28,568 nucleotides of DNA from Ophryocystis elektroscirrha (Eukaryota; Apicomplexa; Conoidasida; Neogregarinorida; Ophryocystidae): contig JAQIFP010000076.1 of assembly GCA_030141585.1 (NCBI GenBank), positions 1 through 28,568 of the forward strand. The letters run 5' to 3'. Position 1 is the stretch's first letter. The number at the start of each line of letters is the position of its first letter. The notes under the pieces are model-generated. The model saw nothing but the letters and a program-made list of their open reading frames with translations. It was not told where the DNA came from and did not search any database. The position numbers were made by a program, and so were the translations under genes. This document shows positions 1-11,650 of the stretch, in pieces.

Positions 1-73
1 TTATAAAATACGTTATATTACACAACTTAAAATGATACACAATTTATATAAAACTCGTCCTTTAGTTTTATAA

Positions 74-130
<57 letters not shown>

Positions 131-358
131 TAACACACACATATATAATTACATATAGATATATACAATTATAAACAAATACACAAATATATATATATAC
201 ATGCACATATGTAATCCCATATATATACATATGAATTTATAAATAAAAAAATATATATATACATATGTATATGTATATACATACATGTACATGCACACAT
301 ATGACTACATATATATATAGATGAATTCAGTTATTGATAAAAGCATAAACATATTTAA
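1..358. other. AT-rich flank with (TA)n run, no gene assigned
   Basis: About 350 bases of AT-rich sequence with a (TA)n run near 79-127 and many TATATA/CATATG blocks. An open frame on the minus strand (27-230) is mostly Ile-Tyr repeats from the microsatellite and is not credible as a protein. The minus-strand gene ending at 359 could continue here if the donor-like GTGAAT near 376 is used instead of the stop, but I see no convincing further exon. Confidence 0.5.
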
Positions 359-1059
359 TTAAGATTGCAAAAATTCACCTTTAAGAAAACTTGACTGGGA
401 GATTGGTTTAGCAGATTTGGTAACATGATTATTAACTATAATGGTAATAAGCCTTAAACATGTGCATATGGAATCCATAGAGACAACATGAGACTTTGCT
501 ATTTCTTTTACTATAAGAGTGAGGCTGTCTACATGCGGTTTTTGATTGGCATCTTTTGTATTTAAATAGGACAGTTTGGAGATATAAAGCGTGAGAAAAA
601 ATGCCAATACAATTGCTTCTTCTCGAGAACTCTAAGACGCAACTAAAATATCTTTACTAAATATAACATGAAACTTTGCTGACATTGCACATAGGAGATA
701 TATATAATTAACACTTAACCAGCTAAGATAATATATGCACCTACGTAATATTATTTATTTATGACTATATATGTATATTGACATAAGACTATATTTATGT
801 ACATATGAATTTTAAAAGGAGTATATATATATATATATATATATATTATTAAGGATGTATAAAAAATACCTTTAATCTGAGATCAGATTTTTTTAAGTAT
901 TCTATAATATCATTAATAGGAGGTATAATATGGCTTGAAGAGTTTATATCCAAAGATGTATTATCAATAAATGAAAGCACTAAAAAAATAAAAAAAAAAT
1001 GGTATTATACCATGATTAGATATATTATTTAAACTTGTAGTTTGGGGTCTTTTAGACAT
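359..1059 (-). CDS. Unrecognised small protein, 3 exons, about 143 aa
   Basis: Exons on the minus strand: 1059-1011 (ATG start, MSKRPQTTSL), 979-870 and 631-359. Introns are 31 nt (980-1010) and 238 nt (632-869, holding a TA run). Phases close: 49 nt plus 110 nt gives phase 0, and the last exon is 91 codons with its stop. The product is mainly helical, with a hydrophobic stretch (AIVLAFFLTLYI) and another near CTCLRLITIIVNNHV, but no signal peptide and no motif I can name. A resemblance to a cyclin box was considered but is too weak to claim. The last exon contains AAAG|GTGAAT, a plausible donor, so the true C-terminus could lie further left. The start is 88 bp from the divergent PP4 gene. 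Confidence 0.55.
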
Positions 1060-1147
1060 TTAAACTAAAGTTTAATTTTGTATGTCAAATATCCGGTATA
1101 TTACCTGTTTATATAATAAACAAATAAAATTCTAAGCTAATACGGCT
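1060..1147. promoter_or_regulatory. Shared 88-bp intergenic region between divergent genes
   Basis: Only 88 bases separate the ATG of the minus-strand gene (1059) from the ATG of the PP4 gene (1148), so promoters and 5' leaders of both must lie here or overlap the genes. The sequence is AT-rich without a recognisable motif. Inferred from layout only. Confidence 0.4.
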
Positions 1148-3732
1148 ATGAATGATCTGGATAGGCAGATCGAACAGCTACGGAGATGTGAGTATATTAA
1201 AGAAAGTGACGTTAAAGTACTGTGTACTAAAGCTAAGGAAATACTAGCCAGGGAATCCAATGTACAGAGAGTTGATGTGCCGGTTACTGTAAGTATTTTT
1301 TATTTTTGCTATTTCTGTGTCATACTTAAATAAATATTAGTATATATTGTTTATTTTATAAATAATTTGGTTTAATTATATTAGCTCCAATGTATTAATA
1401 TGTGCACATAGTTATTTGTATAAATGGTGCATAAATAGTAAGTTATCAAAAAAATTATTTTTTATATATAAATATATATATTAATTGCTAATAATATACA
1501 TATATATATATATATATCTTGTATGCTTATATATTGATTGAAATTAAATGTTATTACTTATAAATAATATATGTGTCAATTAAATATAAAATTTGCTATA
1601 CGTGTTTTTGCAGTTATGTGGGGATATCCATGGCCAATTCTACGATCTCATAGAGTTATTTAAAGTTGGAGGAGACGTTCCTCAAACAAATTATTTGTTT
1701 TTGGGAGATTTTGTGGATAGAGGCTATTACTCAGTAGAAACATTTCTTCTCCTATTGGCTTTAAAAGTGCGATATCCAGATAGGGTAACGCTGATCCGTG
1801 GTAATCATGAATCAAGGCAAATTACCCAAGTAATATAACGCATTAGCGTATTATGTATACCTATATATGAGATGCGCATGAAGACGTATATGATTGGGTA
1901 CGTATACCACATTATCCGTGATCATAAACTATGTTATCTTGCTGCATGAATAAGCATAGTTAACTCAAGCGTCATTATCATATATTAATTAAATATATAT
2001 ATAATACTTAATTTAATTATTTTACTTACAATTTATAATTATAATGGTATATTTCAATATATATACATCTCTTAGCACATGTATATATATATCTTTATAA
2101 AATATATACTATAAACATGTGTATAAATATGCGCCCTTATATAGACCTGTATACACCTTATAAATATATATACATATAATGTAAAGTTATGTATATATAT
2201 ATGTATATATATATATATATATATATAATTTTACAGTTAATTGACGTTAATTTTTGATTACGTATTTTAATAATACTATACAAAACGACTTGAAAGTTTT
2301 TGAATTATTTTAGATCGTCAAATATAGAATTAATTTAGGTATATGGCTTCTATGATGAGTGTTTAAGAAAATACGGGAGTGTGAACGTTTGGCGATATTG
2401 CACTGATATTTTTGATTACCTTTCTCTAGCCGCTTTAGTTGAAGATCGTTTATTTTGCGTACACGGAGGTTTGTCACCTGCTATTCGTACTATTGATGAA
2501 GTATATAATATGTTGATATCAATATAATTACAGATCCGTGGTATTGACCGTAAGCAGGAAGTTCCTCATGAAGGGGGAATGTGCGATCTGTTATGGTCAG
2601 ATCCCGAAGGTGAGATTTATAACTTTATTTTAAACTATCTAATTTATACATACCAAAATATAAACCTTGTTTAATAAGGTGTATATATATATATATATAT
2701 ATATATATGTTTTTTGTATATATGCTATTTATATGTATACTCCTTATATGTATGCTTTATATATATATGCTATTTATATACGTGCTTCCTATATATATGC
2801 GATATATATATATAGTTTTCATATATTGTTTTTATATATATGCTTCTTATATGTATGCATCATATATATGCGTCATATATTTATGTTATATATATATATG
2901 TTTTTCATATATATGCTTCTTATATATATGCTTTTAACATATATGGTTTATTTATATATATATATGCCTTTTATATATATATTTTTTACATATACACTTC
3001 TAATGTATAATTTGCATGTATGTGCATACGTATAAATATCTAGGTTGACGCAATAATAAGCACAGACATGTACTAAGAAATACTTGTTAATGAATACGAC
3101 TTTTTTTTTAGCCATTTCCAACTGGGGTGTCAGCCCACGTGGAGCAGGCTACTTATTTGGAAACTGTATAGTTACAGATTTCAATCGTTCAAATGGAATT
3201 GAAATCATAGTTCGAGCCCATCAATTAGTTATGGACGTAAGTATTAACATTCATAAATTATATTTTAGGGTTATCGTTGGTGGTTTGATAAAAAACTTGT
3301 AACTGTCTGGTCTGCTCCCAATTATTGTTATAGGTAAATAAACGCTATTATAATTATAAATATATTTTTTTTTTTCATATTATTAAATAAATTTATAACT
3401 TGTTGATTACTAATTTATTATTAATATACTTTTTATTTATCTATAAAAATTTATATACATATATATATATATATTAATGCTTTTCACGAAATATCTAAAT
3501 AAAGTATTATTATTGATTACAATACATAGCTATCATTAAATATTGGTACTATTATATTAATTCAGGTGTGGAAACACCGCTTCAATTATGGAACTAGATG
3601 AGCATATGAACCTCAGTTTCAAGCTCTTTGACGCTGCCCCAGCTGTAAAATATTTATTATATAATAATATATATATATTAGAACGAAAGAAGTATTCCAG
3701 CAAAAAAACCAGCCCCAGACTACTTTTTATAG
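1148..3732 (+). CDS. PPP4C: Serine/threonine protein phosphatase 4 catalytic subunit, 8 exons
   Basis: Exons: 1148-1288, 1614-1829, 2339-2500, 2534-2609, 3112-3236, 3269-3333, 3566-3644, 3682-3732; all phases close to 304 aa, against about 307 in animals. PP4 is a PP2A-like, two-metal Ser/Thr phosphatase acting with regulatory subunits in DNA repair, cell cycle and centrosome functions. Visible motifs in order: [13 protein letters not shown] at the N-terminus (PP4 rather than PP2A or PP6), [48 protein letters not shown], and a C-terminal DYFL whose last Leu is carboxymethylated in this family. All metal-binding Asp, His and Asn motifs are present. Introns of 33, 32 and 37 nt lie at 2501, 3237 and 3645; intron 4 is 502 nt and repeat-filled. 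The start is the first in-frame ATG and gives a normal length. Confidence 0.96.
2610..3111 (+). repeat. AT-rich degenerate minisatellite in PP4 intron 4
   Basis: This intron begins with a (TA)n run (about 2683-2708) and continues to about 3000 as an irregular array of units near 15 nt resembling TTATATATATGCTTC. The array reads through as long Tyr/Ile/Met-rich open frames, which I take as artefacts. It ends in a T-rich acceptor just before 3112. Confidence 0.7.
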
Positions 3733-3876
3733 TTTTTCACCCGTCACGTTATAATGTATTGATTAATCCCATCTTTTTTTTTTTTACCGTATCTGAATGC
3801 CATAGATACCAATTAGAACGGCATATTTATTGTATTTAGATTTTTATTTGATTATAATTTTTGGTTCTCAAAATAC
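3733..3876. terminator. Convergent 3' region between PP4 and the minus-strand 613-aa gene
   Basis: The PP4 stop (3730-3732) and the stop of the opposing gene (3877-3879) face each other across 144 bases with a T-run near 3773-3785. Both 3' ends and poly(A) sites must fit here or overlap. Inferred from layout. Confidence 0.4.
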
Positions 3877-6800
3877 TTAAAATGATAAATTGTATTTGTC
3901 TTCATTTGTTGGAATCATGATAGAAGCAGCCTTTTCTGCTCTTGAAATGACTAGAGATCCAATATTTTTTATTATTACACATCCCTCTCCGTTTGACAAG
4001 TTTTCTTTGAACTTTTGAATTAAGTTTCTTGCTGAATATTTAAATTATTAGATTTTAATTAATATTACCTGCACTAGCCATAAATGCACACCCGACATTA
4101 GGTAAGGGAAAAAACATTTTTCTTTCTGGTATACATCTTGAATACTCATATCCATTCACTAGTATTCCCATACATATTAATAAAATTGTAATAAAAACCT
4201 TGCGATAAAAACCCTTTAACACATTTTATTACTTACCGTTTCATTTATGCTTGTTTTACCAGCCCAATCGTACCCTTCATATATTAAATGGGTCGCTTGA
4301 AGACACACTTGAAAACAAGATGACCTTAAGGGAGTTTGCATTTCCTTTTTCCGCAGTTTTGCATTTGCAAAACTTGAAGGTTTAGGGCCAATGTATACCT
4401 ATAAATTTGATATCTGTATTATTATAGAATTGTTTATGTAATTAGACTAATCAAGTTATTGAATATATATATATATATATATTATTAAATAAAAATTACT
4501 ATTATGATTTTTATTCAACGCACATATATTAAAGCACTTATAATAAATTTTTAATTATATTAGAGCATTGATGTATGTCAAATGTCTAAAGTATAGATAG
4601 AACTTAATAGACGGAACTTAGCATATGCAAAATATAATAATAAAATTAAAAAACAAATTTCATTTTATTTAAAACTTAATTATATTTTGTATTTACCGCG
4701 GCAAGCAGAGCTGTTTGAAGAATTATAAATGAGCTCATTTCTGGTTTCCAAGACCGGAAGTCTCCTTTAAACTCGTCGATCAGAAAAGTACATGAACGTT
4801 CTAAAACAGCTTCCAAACTTGCTTTACTCCTATTATATATATCGATTCTTTCTTGTTTATCTGATCTTAATAGTAAACCGCATATACATTCTAAAGTATA
4901 TTTGGCTCCTGGTGAACATTCCAGATTTTCAACGTTAAACCTACCAGCAGAAATATGCGGACCCTATATTATTTTGCTTTCAAATATTATTTAAATTGAT
5001 ATATATGTACACATCAAGTTTATATGTATATTTTTATTTGCTTAAACAGCCGTTATAGTACAATTAATATTTTATTTTTTCTTATAATCATAAAAGAATA
5101 ACATAAACTGCAATAATTATATAAATAACATATATAAAGCTGCCAAAGTTAATTATCAAAATATATTGCATTCTTATAAGAAAAAACACATGTAATATAT
5201 ATATATATATTACATATAAAGTTTAAAGTATTAATTACCAATATCTAATATCTGAGAAATTTAAGGATTTAAGAAGAGCGGTTAAAAGTTCATAATCATT
5301 TATAGCAAGTATGCTTGATTCAAACATCTGTATACAGTTTAAGTGATTTTTATAATTTACCTCAAGATATAAATCAGACAATAGCCATATTAAAGTTACT
5401 ATTATTTTCTTAACATCATCTTCTATAGGCTTTCGTGCTTTATATTAAACAAATGGTTTTACATTTTTTCTAAAATCTTCAAAGTTGAGGTTTTTTATAT
5501 TTTCTTTATTTTGCTGAATGGTATTTTGATCTTGAAGATTTTGAAGCAATATCACGATAAGTTTTGTTATATCCGCATATGCAAGAGCTCTTGGTACGTT
5601 TCGTTTCGATTCTATTTATAATTTTGTTAAACAGTATATATATATATATATATATATCATTTATTGAATCATTCATAGTAAGTTTTATATTTCAATATAT
5701 AATAGTTCAATCATTATTTATTAACGTTACTATACTATAGACACATTGTTATTTATAAAATATAATATATGTAAAATTTGACTATTTTACTTTACGTTTC
5801 ATAAGCCAATTAAGCAATAGTATTTGTCTATATATCTATAATAGATAGATAGATATCTTTAACATAAATTATTTAATTTTTTTTTTTTTTTATTATCAAG
5901 ATACACATAATTTTTTTATTATATTAATTTAATAAATATATAATTATAAACCCTACCTACAGCCTGAGAAACGCCAAACTCATCCCTATCTCTAATGACA
6001 TGTTGGAATCGTCGAAGGTGCTCACAACGAGAACATGGACATCGCAGTTCACGAATTAACTGACTGTGCAAAGTTATTAATATTTGGTTAGAAGGAGATT
6101 CAAGAGACAACTGAATAAAGCAAATTAATAATAATTAAGTAAAGCGCTACATAGCTATAAATTATGTATCTATGTATAAATTTGTTGTAATATGTTTAAT
6201 AATTACATAGTTTAGTTTAATAATATTATAATAACATATTTTATACAGATCACAATGTATATTGTAATAGTATTTACTATATGCGTATAATAAATACTCA
6301 AGTAGAAATAATTACATGTAGACGCCCGCATATATTGGAGAAAATAGTTAGATGTTTATAATATGGGGTATATCAATTTGTGTAGTGTGTCACAATTAAT
6401 ACCCATATTATTATTTATATACATAAATTATAATTAATTCATTGCATTAGAAAACTGCTTAGTAAATAAATAAGAAGTGTTTTTAATTTGAATTATTTTT
6501 GAAATAAATAATTTATAGCTCAAACTATATAAACTGTAAATTATTATTATGATAGTTAACTTACAACGTATCCCATTCCAAAACTAGCCATGCCTAACAG
6601 ACATTCAGCGGTAATTTTTATTGATGATATTGAGTTCCAAAAATCTTCATTGTCATTTAAAACTGCTATGAAATCACTACAAAGCTCCGGGGTGAAAACA
6701 TTAGCTGCTTTTGAATAAACTCGATGTGCCGGAAAAAGACGAAGCACATAAGCAAGTGTCATAATAGCACTTTTTACTTCGTCAACAGATAAATCTTGTT

Positions 6801-7558
6801 TTTTATAATTATTGATAAGCGTAATATAGGACAGTAAAAACTCTGCCATATATTTTAGATCTACGGAATTCCAAGTTATATCAACATAGTGTGTATGCCT
6901 TTCTGTAAGAAAATACACTAGCATTGGCAAAACCCCCGTTGACTCATCATCTAATAAAAACCAAAATTAAGTTTATCAATATCACAGCAACAAGTCCAGA
7001 TTATAAACTAAATATATAATTTAATATCATGTAATATTGTAACTTATAAAATAAAATTAATTATTAATATTTTTTAATTAATCTAAGCTTATTAATATAT
7101 ATATAAATTAAATTACGATTAAATAAATACTCATACATGTATAAGCTTATATACATGAATACATGTATAGCAATATTAGCTTTGCTTTATATTTCATGAT
7201 TAATTATAACTAAATAATGCAAACATGTAAATATTTAAATTACAAATGAATTACATGGATCAACTTCTAACGTCATCAAAGAATTTAAGTAGTCTAAAAT
7301 CGATTGTATACTTCCATACTGTTTATCTTCAGCTCTAAGTTTCAGAATTTCAAAGAACAAAGTGAAGCCTTGCGCATAACAAAACTCCTCTATAACCTTT
7401 TGTGTTTTTGCTGCTGTAAGCACCATTATTAAAGCTACACTTTCACGTATTGATTGATAATCTGTTTTTCGCTGAACTTTTTCCATACATTGGTTTATCA
7501 ATAAACGCAACTTTTTATATGAATCAGTATGAATATCTTTTGCATACACTCCTGGCAT
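3877..7558 (-). CDS. Unrecognised mostly helical protein, 10 exons, 613 aa
   Basis: Exons on the minus strand: 7558-7255, 6950-6565, 6110-5957, 5611-5463, 5429-5361, 5327-5239, 4940-4697, 4398-4237, 4198-4069, 4031-3877. Every phase closes, giving 613 aa from ATG (MPGVYAKDIH) to TAA. The chain is mostly amphipathic helix, with runs such as KITAECLLGMASFGMGY and KKIIVTLIWLLSDLYLE, which suggests an alpha-solenoid or armadillo-like fold; this is inference, and no family signature was recognised. Exon 3 carries a CPCSRCEH cluster that might bind metal. Exon 9 encodes a short hydrophobic stretch (VFITILLICMGILV) following a 38-nt intron with a weak CAAG acceptor, so that junction is the least certain. 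Introns include 31-38 nt ones and others of 225-454 nt. It lies 140 bp downstream of the protease on the same strand. Confidence 0.75.
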
Positions 7559-7698
7559 AATTTTATACTCGCCTTAGAAAATTATAATTAAATTGCACGC
7601 CTATTATTATTTTTTTTGAAACCAGAAAATAACTGTTTTGCATACAAAAGAAATCAAACAAAATTTAGCTCTCTTCAAAAAAACACAGTTTGTATATT

Positions 7699-9331
7699 TT
7701 ATACGGACGCCAAAAGATAAACCATAGCTAAAGATATTATTAGAGATGAATAACTTGTTGGAATATGTACACCATTAATTGATGGTGTTCTGGCGCCTAT
7801 ACTATTTTTTATAGATTTGAGACCGTCTAGCAATTTATTTCTCTGAAAACACAATTGAACCATTCAAATTGATTGCATACTGTAACATTATGATGAGCCA
7901 GCATAAATCCAACAGCCATATTATCTGTAATTGAATGGAAAAAAGTTGTTAAATATTACCTCTATCAAATATTGTATAATACTTTCTTATAAAATTATTC
8001 CCAAGCACAAATAGTGGACCACGTGGAGGAGCCAAATCCTAAATTAATATCAAACAGAAATTAAGTAAACCATGGGCATAAATGCAGGAGCACAGTGCAT
8101 TTGATTGGTATATTCCTGTTGAAATAATTGTTTATTTAACGTTTTACATCCATTTCAGACAATATATAATCATTGGGGGTTAAATCGAAATCGACGAGCC
8201 GATCTGGATTTATGAAATTTATTGTATTCTTTTACGTACTGCACTAATTCAGGTTTTTTTACGTTTATTTATGATTTGTCTAGACATAAATTAGTTTAGA
8301 CAGCTTACAGAACAAATATAACTAATAAACAATTAGGTTTTTAAAAGTTTACATAATTTATTTTATATAACTACAAACTAACCTCTTGTATCTTTGATGG
8401 TAATAGAAATTACTGGCAATGTATGCATATTGGAGCAATTTTCATCTATATTTAAATAAGATAGCAATGTGATAAACAAAGATGAAGGAACCTAGAACTT
8501 GTGACAATGATTTTAATCAATACTGTTGTTAAAGAGCTTCCTGTATCTACAGCAGCTCGGCATGCATTTTTTTTGCAAAATTTTAGTGATTTTCCGTTTA
8601 TTTTGACATCATTCAATCCAATTTCCCTAATCATATAACTCATAATACAAAATGTTTAAATAAAAATTTAATCTAGGTAATTATTTACCAATAGTCAGTT
8701 GAAATAACTTTAGTCCAAACAGGAATATGATGAGGCTCGATATAGCGTGGGTCGACAGTACCAAAAGACAAGGACCCTTAATTAATATTACCAAAACATA
8801 TTTGACTATACCAGGCCGGTCAGCATCATCTGACATGTAAACAGCAAATAAATTTCTTTTTAATATGTTTTGTTGCTTTAAGTTGTCTATGAGGGGCAAA
8901 GCAGTCAATGGAGAATCATCATCAGGAAACCCCTATGCATCATTGTAATCTTTTTATTCGTATACCAAGCCAACTAGTCCGTCTAAACAATTTATTAATA
9001 TTTACAAGTCAACTACCAAATGGCAACTCCGCGAAAGGATGAGTACTTTCTTTCATAGTCATTCCAAAAGTTTGATTTTTGACGGTTACGGAGCCTACTT
9101 GAATTGTATCCATTCCGAATTTCAGTAGACATGCTCCAGTTCCGTATTGAATATATTCATGGTTTCTAGGCTAAAGTTCGAATAATGACAAGTTTAAGCA
9201 CAGCTGTTTTATAATTTTTTATGAAAAGTTGCGTGTGCTTTCAATATATTATATGATATATAATATAGCTAAAATATTATATATAAATATATAAGCTACT
9301 AATAATATGCTAATGCAGCGAAATTCATATG

Positions 9332-9365
<34 letters not shown>

Positions 9366-10081
9366 TTTATGATAATTTTAAATGTTTATACATACAAATT
9401 CTACACAAATCAAATTTAACACGAATTTCTCCTATAAATACCTTTTATATGCTACATATAGTTAGTTTATAAACTGTACTTGGAATTTTTATTTTTAAAC
9501 AAATAAGAACTAATTAATTTTAAAGATATAGATATTTAATCTATTTGCCCCCGGTATCTATTCTTACTCCTAGCGTGGGCAAAAATGTTGAGCTTTTTGC
9601 AGAATCAAAATCTAAGCGTACGAATAACTGTATGTTGACTTATACGTGAGTGATGTTTGCAACCTCCATTGTCACATTCTTCACCTGGAATCCATAAAGT
9701 TGAACTTCCAGTGTCAAACTGGAAAATAAACTTTGATAAATTGATACTTACGACAACCACAAAACGTTTGCCCGGTGTCCCTATCCTTATTTCGCCGAAA
9801 TACTAATGTTCAAAATCAAAATTTTCTAATCTCACTTGACTTCTATGGAAGTTGAGCAAGTCTTCATTTGTAAAGAGTGATTTAGATTCATTATATGTTT
9901 GATATGCGTTTTGAAGCTGTTTCACAAAATCTAATTTGTTCTTATTGCCAATCAAGGGGATGGCAATTTTTTTTTCGTGTAAATACGGTTGTAATGAATT
10001 CAATAAACTGTTTCTTAATTGAAAAAATCCTTTAGACTGCACATATTGAAGGCAATAAATACAAAACAAACAAAAAATCAT
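7699..10081 (-). CDS. Pepsin-family aspartyl protease, plasmepsin IX/X (ASP3)-like, 15 exons
   Basis: Exons on the minus strand: 10081-9836, 9802-9752, 9718-9646, 9611-9568, 9170-9017, 8982-8966, 8932-8812, 8776-8689, 8626-8524, 8491-8383, 8203-8148, 8115-8071, 8038-7960, 7924-7881, 7842-7699; all phases close at 457 aa. Order of motifs: hydrophobic N-terminus (MIFCLFCIYC, signal peptide or anchor), short prosegment, YFGEIRIGTPG, first catalytic FDTGSSTLWIPG, flap YGTG, HPFAELPFDGLVGLGFPDD, STDYWEI, second catalytic AAVDTGSSLTT, APPRGPLFVLGNNFIRKYY and FDRDNMAVGF. The last two and the HPF..LPFDG block are typical of apicomplexan secretory-pathway proteases of the plasmepsin IX/X group, which mature invasion and egress proteins; that role is family knowledge. 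Odd points: a prosegment shorter than usual for that group, and a hydrophobic C-terminal tail (LIISLAMVYLLASV). Confidence 0.92.
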
Positions 10082-10318
10082 TTAATCTATCAACTAAAGT
10101 CGGGATTTAACTTTATTAAATAATTAACGAGCAAAATTTGTGCTTCATAATTTTAAATGAATTAGTTATGTATTGAATTTAACAGTGTTGTTTCATTTAT
10201 GTAAAATCGTTGAGTTTATTTCAATTATAAAAAAGTTATAGACTTAATTAAAAAGAAAAACTATCAAAAAAAAAATTTTTTCTCTTCAATCGAATACATT
10301 AGTTATACACATAAAAAT

Positions 10319-11650
10319 TTAATCTGGTAAGTTTTTGATTGTCAAGGCTGCTGTCGGTAAAGCAATTACAAACAGAACAACATTTATCCATAATTGAGTC
10401 ACGAAGGAAAGGTACATTGATAATACCCAAGAAACTGTAGATCCCAATGATTGTACGGCTTTATAGTAGCCGGCGTAGTTCGCAGCTAAAGAAAAGTTAG
10501 CTCCTGAGAGAGTGGAAATCATCCAATAAGCAAAACTTTGTAGCATAGCATCAGAAACTCCGTACAGTATATATATGATGATAGGTATATATGCAGCATC
10601 AGATTGAATTAAATCAATACGTGCAGATTCGGAAGGTTCTATCCACGTACGAGTAATTGAATCAAAAGTTTTAACAAGATATTTTGGTTTCAAGAAGCAT
10701 TGATACAAAAAGTCTGCTAAAAATGTACCCAATAAGAATCCAGCCATTATAAGAAAGCCTATATATCCTCTTGATCGAGTATTTTTATGTTTGTTATCCA
10801 GAACTCTTCCAATTGACACAGATCCGCACATTTGCGCTATCCAAAACATAGCAGAATTGAATCCTCTAGTCCTTATTTTAAAATAGAGACCATTGATTCC
10901 TTCAAATTGATACGCGTATATATAGTTTGTAATGAAAAACAACAAAGTCAAAGATTGCATATTTCTGTTAGTAACCATCATTAAAGCGTTTTTGATTTCT
11001 GTTTTAGCAGATACGGCTTTTTCAAGGGTGCAAGGCTCTCCATCTTCTCTGATTACGTCTTTCGGTTGTGCTATTAAAAGCCCGCTTGTAGCTCCAAGTA
11101 ACATAAGTATTATATAAACTAAGCGTGTGGCCAAACTAGCTGATCCTTCTGTTGACTTCCAATTTAATATCATAGCAGAAAATCCACCTAAAACACCTCC
11201 CAAGTTAAATATAACCCAAAAAACTGATATATATAGTCCTTTTCTGTTTCCTGGTGCATATGCCATCATCAAAGCTCCTTGAGCAGTCCAAAACCATCCA
11301 GCACCAGCACCAAGAATTACACCTCCAATAGCAGTTATCACTTTACTACTAGTGAAGGTTAAACATGCAGAATAAACTGAATAAGTCAAACCACCACAGA
11401 AAATCAGCACTTTTGGGCCAAATAAATTGAAACATGGTCCGCCAAAGAACCCAAAAATGACAAAGGAAGCATATACAGATGCATTCCCTATAGCAGCAAC
11501 ATCCGCGTCACTTCCTCCAGCTTTTCCTAAAGATATCAGTGCATTGTACAGGCCAGGACATGAAAAAGCTAATATCCCGATAAATACTGTCTGTATCAAT
11601 GAGTGTTTCCACTGGATTTTAATTTTTTGGACTGGCTCGTTCGTAGACAT
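10319..11650 (-). CDS. UNC93/DUF895-like major facilitator family membrane protein, intronless
   Basis: One uninterrupted frame of 443 aa from ATG at 11650 (MSTNEPVQKIKIQWKHS) to TAA at 10319. It has about 11-12 hydrophobic segments. Recognisable features of the UNC93-like branch are CPGLYNALISLGKAGG in the first segment, the GFFGGPCFNLFGPK turn, GAGAGWFWTAQGALMMAYAP and RKGLYISVFWVIFNLGGVLGG. The best remembered resemblance is to the fungal UNC93-like/DUF895 proteins. Transported substrate is unknown; plasma or internal membrane cannot be told. It is the only large gene here that certainly has no intron, while the adjacent protease has 14, so transfer or retroposition deserves testing. Stop is 237 bp upstream of the protease start on the same strand. 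Confidence 0.88.
   Translation of the reverse strand: MSTNEPVQKIKIQWKHSLIQTVFIGILAFSCPGLYNALISLGKAGGSDADVAAIGNASVYASFVIFGFFGGPCFNLFGPKVLIFCGGLTYSVYSACLTFTSSKVITAIGGVILGAGAGWFWTAQGALMMAYAPGNRKGLYISVFWVIFNLGGVLGGFSAMILNWKSTEGSASLATRLVYIILMLLGATSGLLIAQPKDVIREDGEPCTLEKAVSAKTEIKNALMMVTNRNMQSLTLLFFITNYIYAYQFEGINGLYFKIRTRGFNSAMFWIAQMCGSVSIGRVLDNKHKNTRSRGYIGFLIMAGFLLGTFLADFLYQCFLKPKYLVKTFDSITRTWIEPSESARIDLIQSDAAYIPIIIYILYGVSDAMLQSFAYWMISTLSGANFSLAANYAGYYKAVQSLGSTVSWVLSMYLSFVTQLWINVVLFVIALPTAALTIKNLPD

Noticed and set aside
27..230. Minus-strand open frame of Ile/Tyr repeats
   Set aside because: It is a translated (TA)n microsatellite with no exon-like composition.
2667..3035. Plus-strand Tyr/Ile/Met-rich open frames
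   Set aside because: They lie within PP4 intron 4 and reflect the minisatellite; the PP4 exons on both sides join in phase without them.
1148..3732. PP4 gene as a pseudogene broken into fragments
   Set aside because: All breaks are GT-AG introns in correct phase, and every catalytic motif and the C-terminal DYFL are intact.
9803..9805. In-frame TAG in the protease as evidence of stop-codon reassignment
   Set aside because: A 33-nt GT-AG intron removes it exactly, and TAG ends the PP4 and BT1 genes as a true stop.
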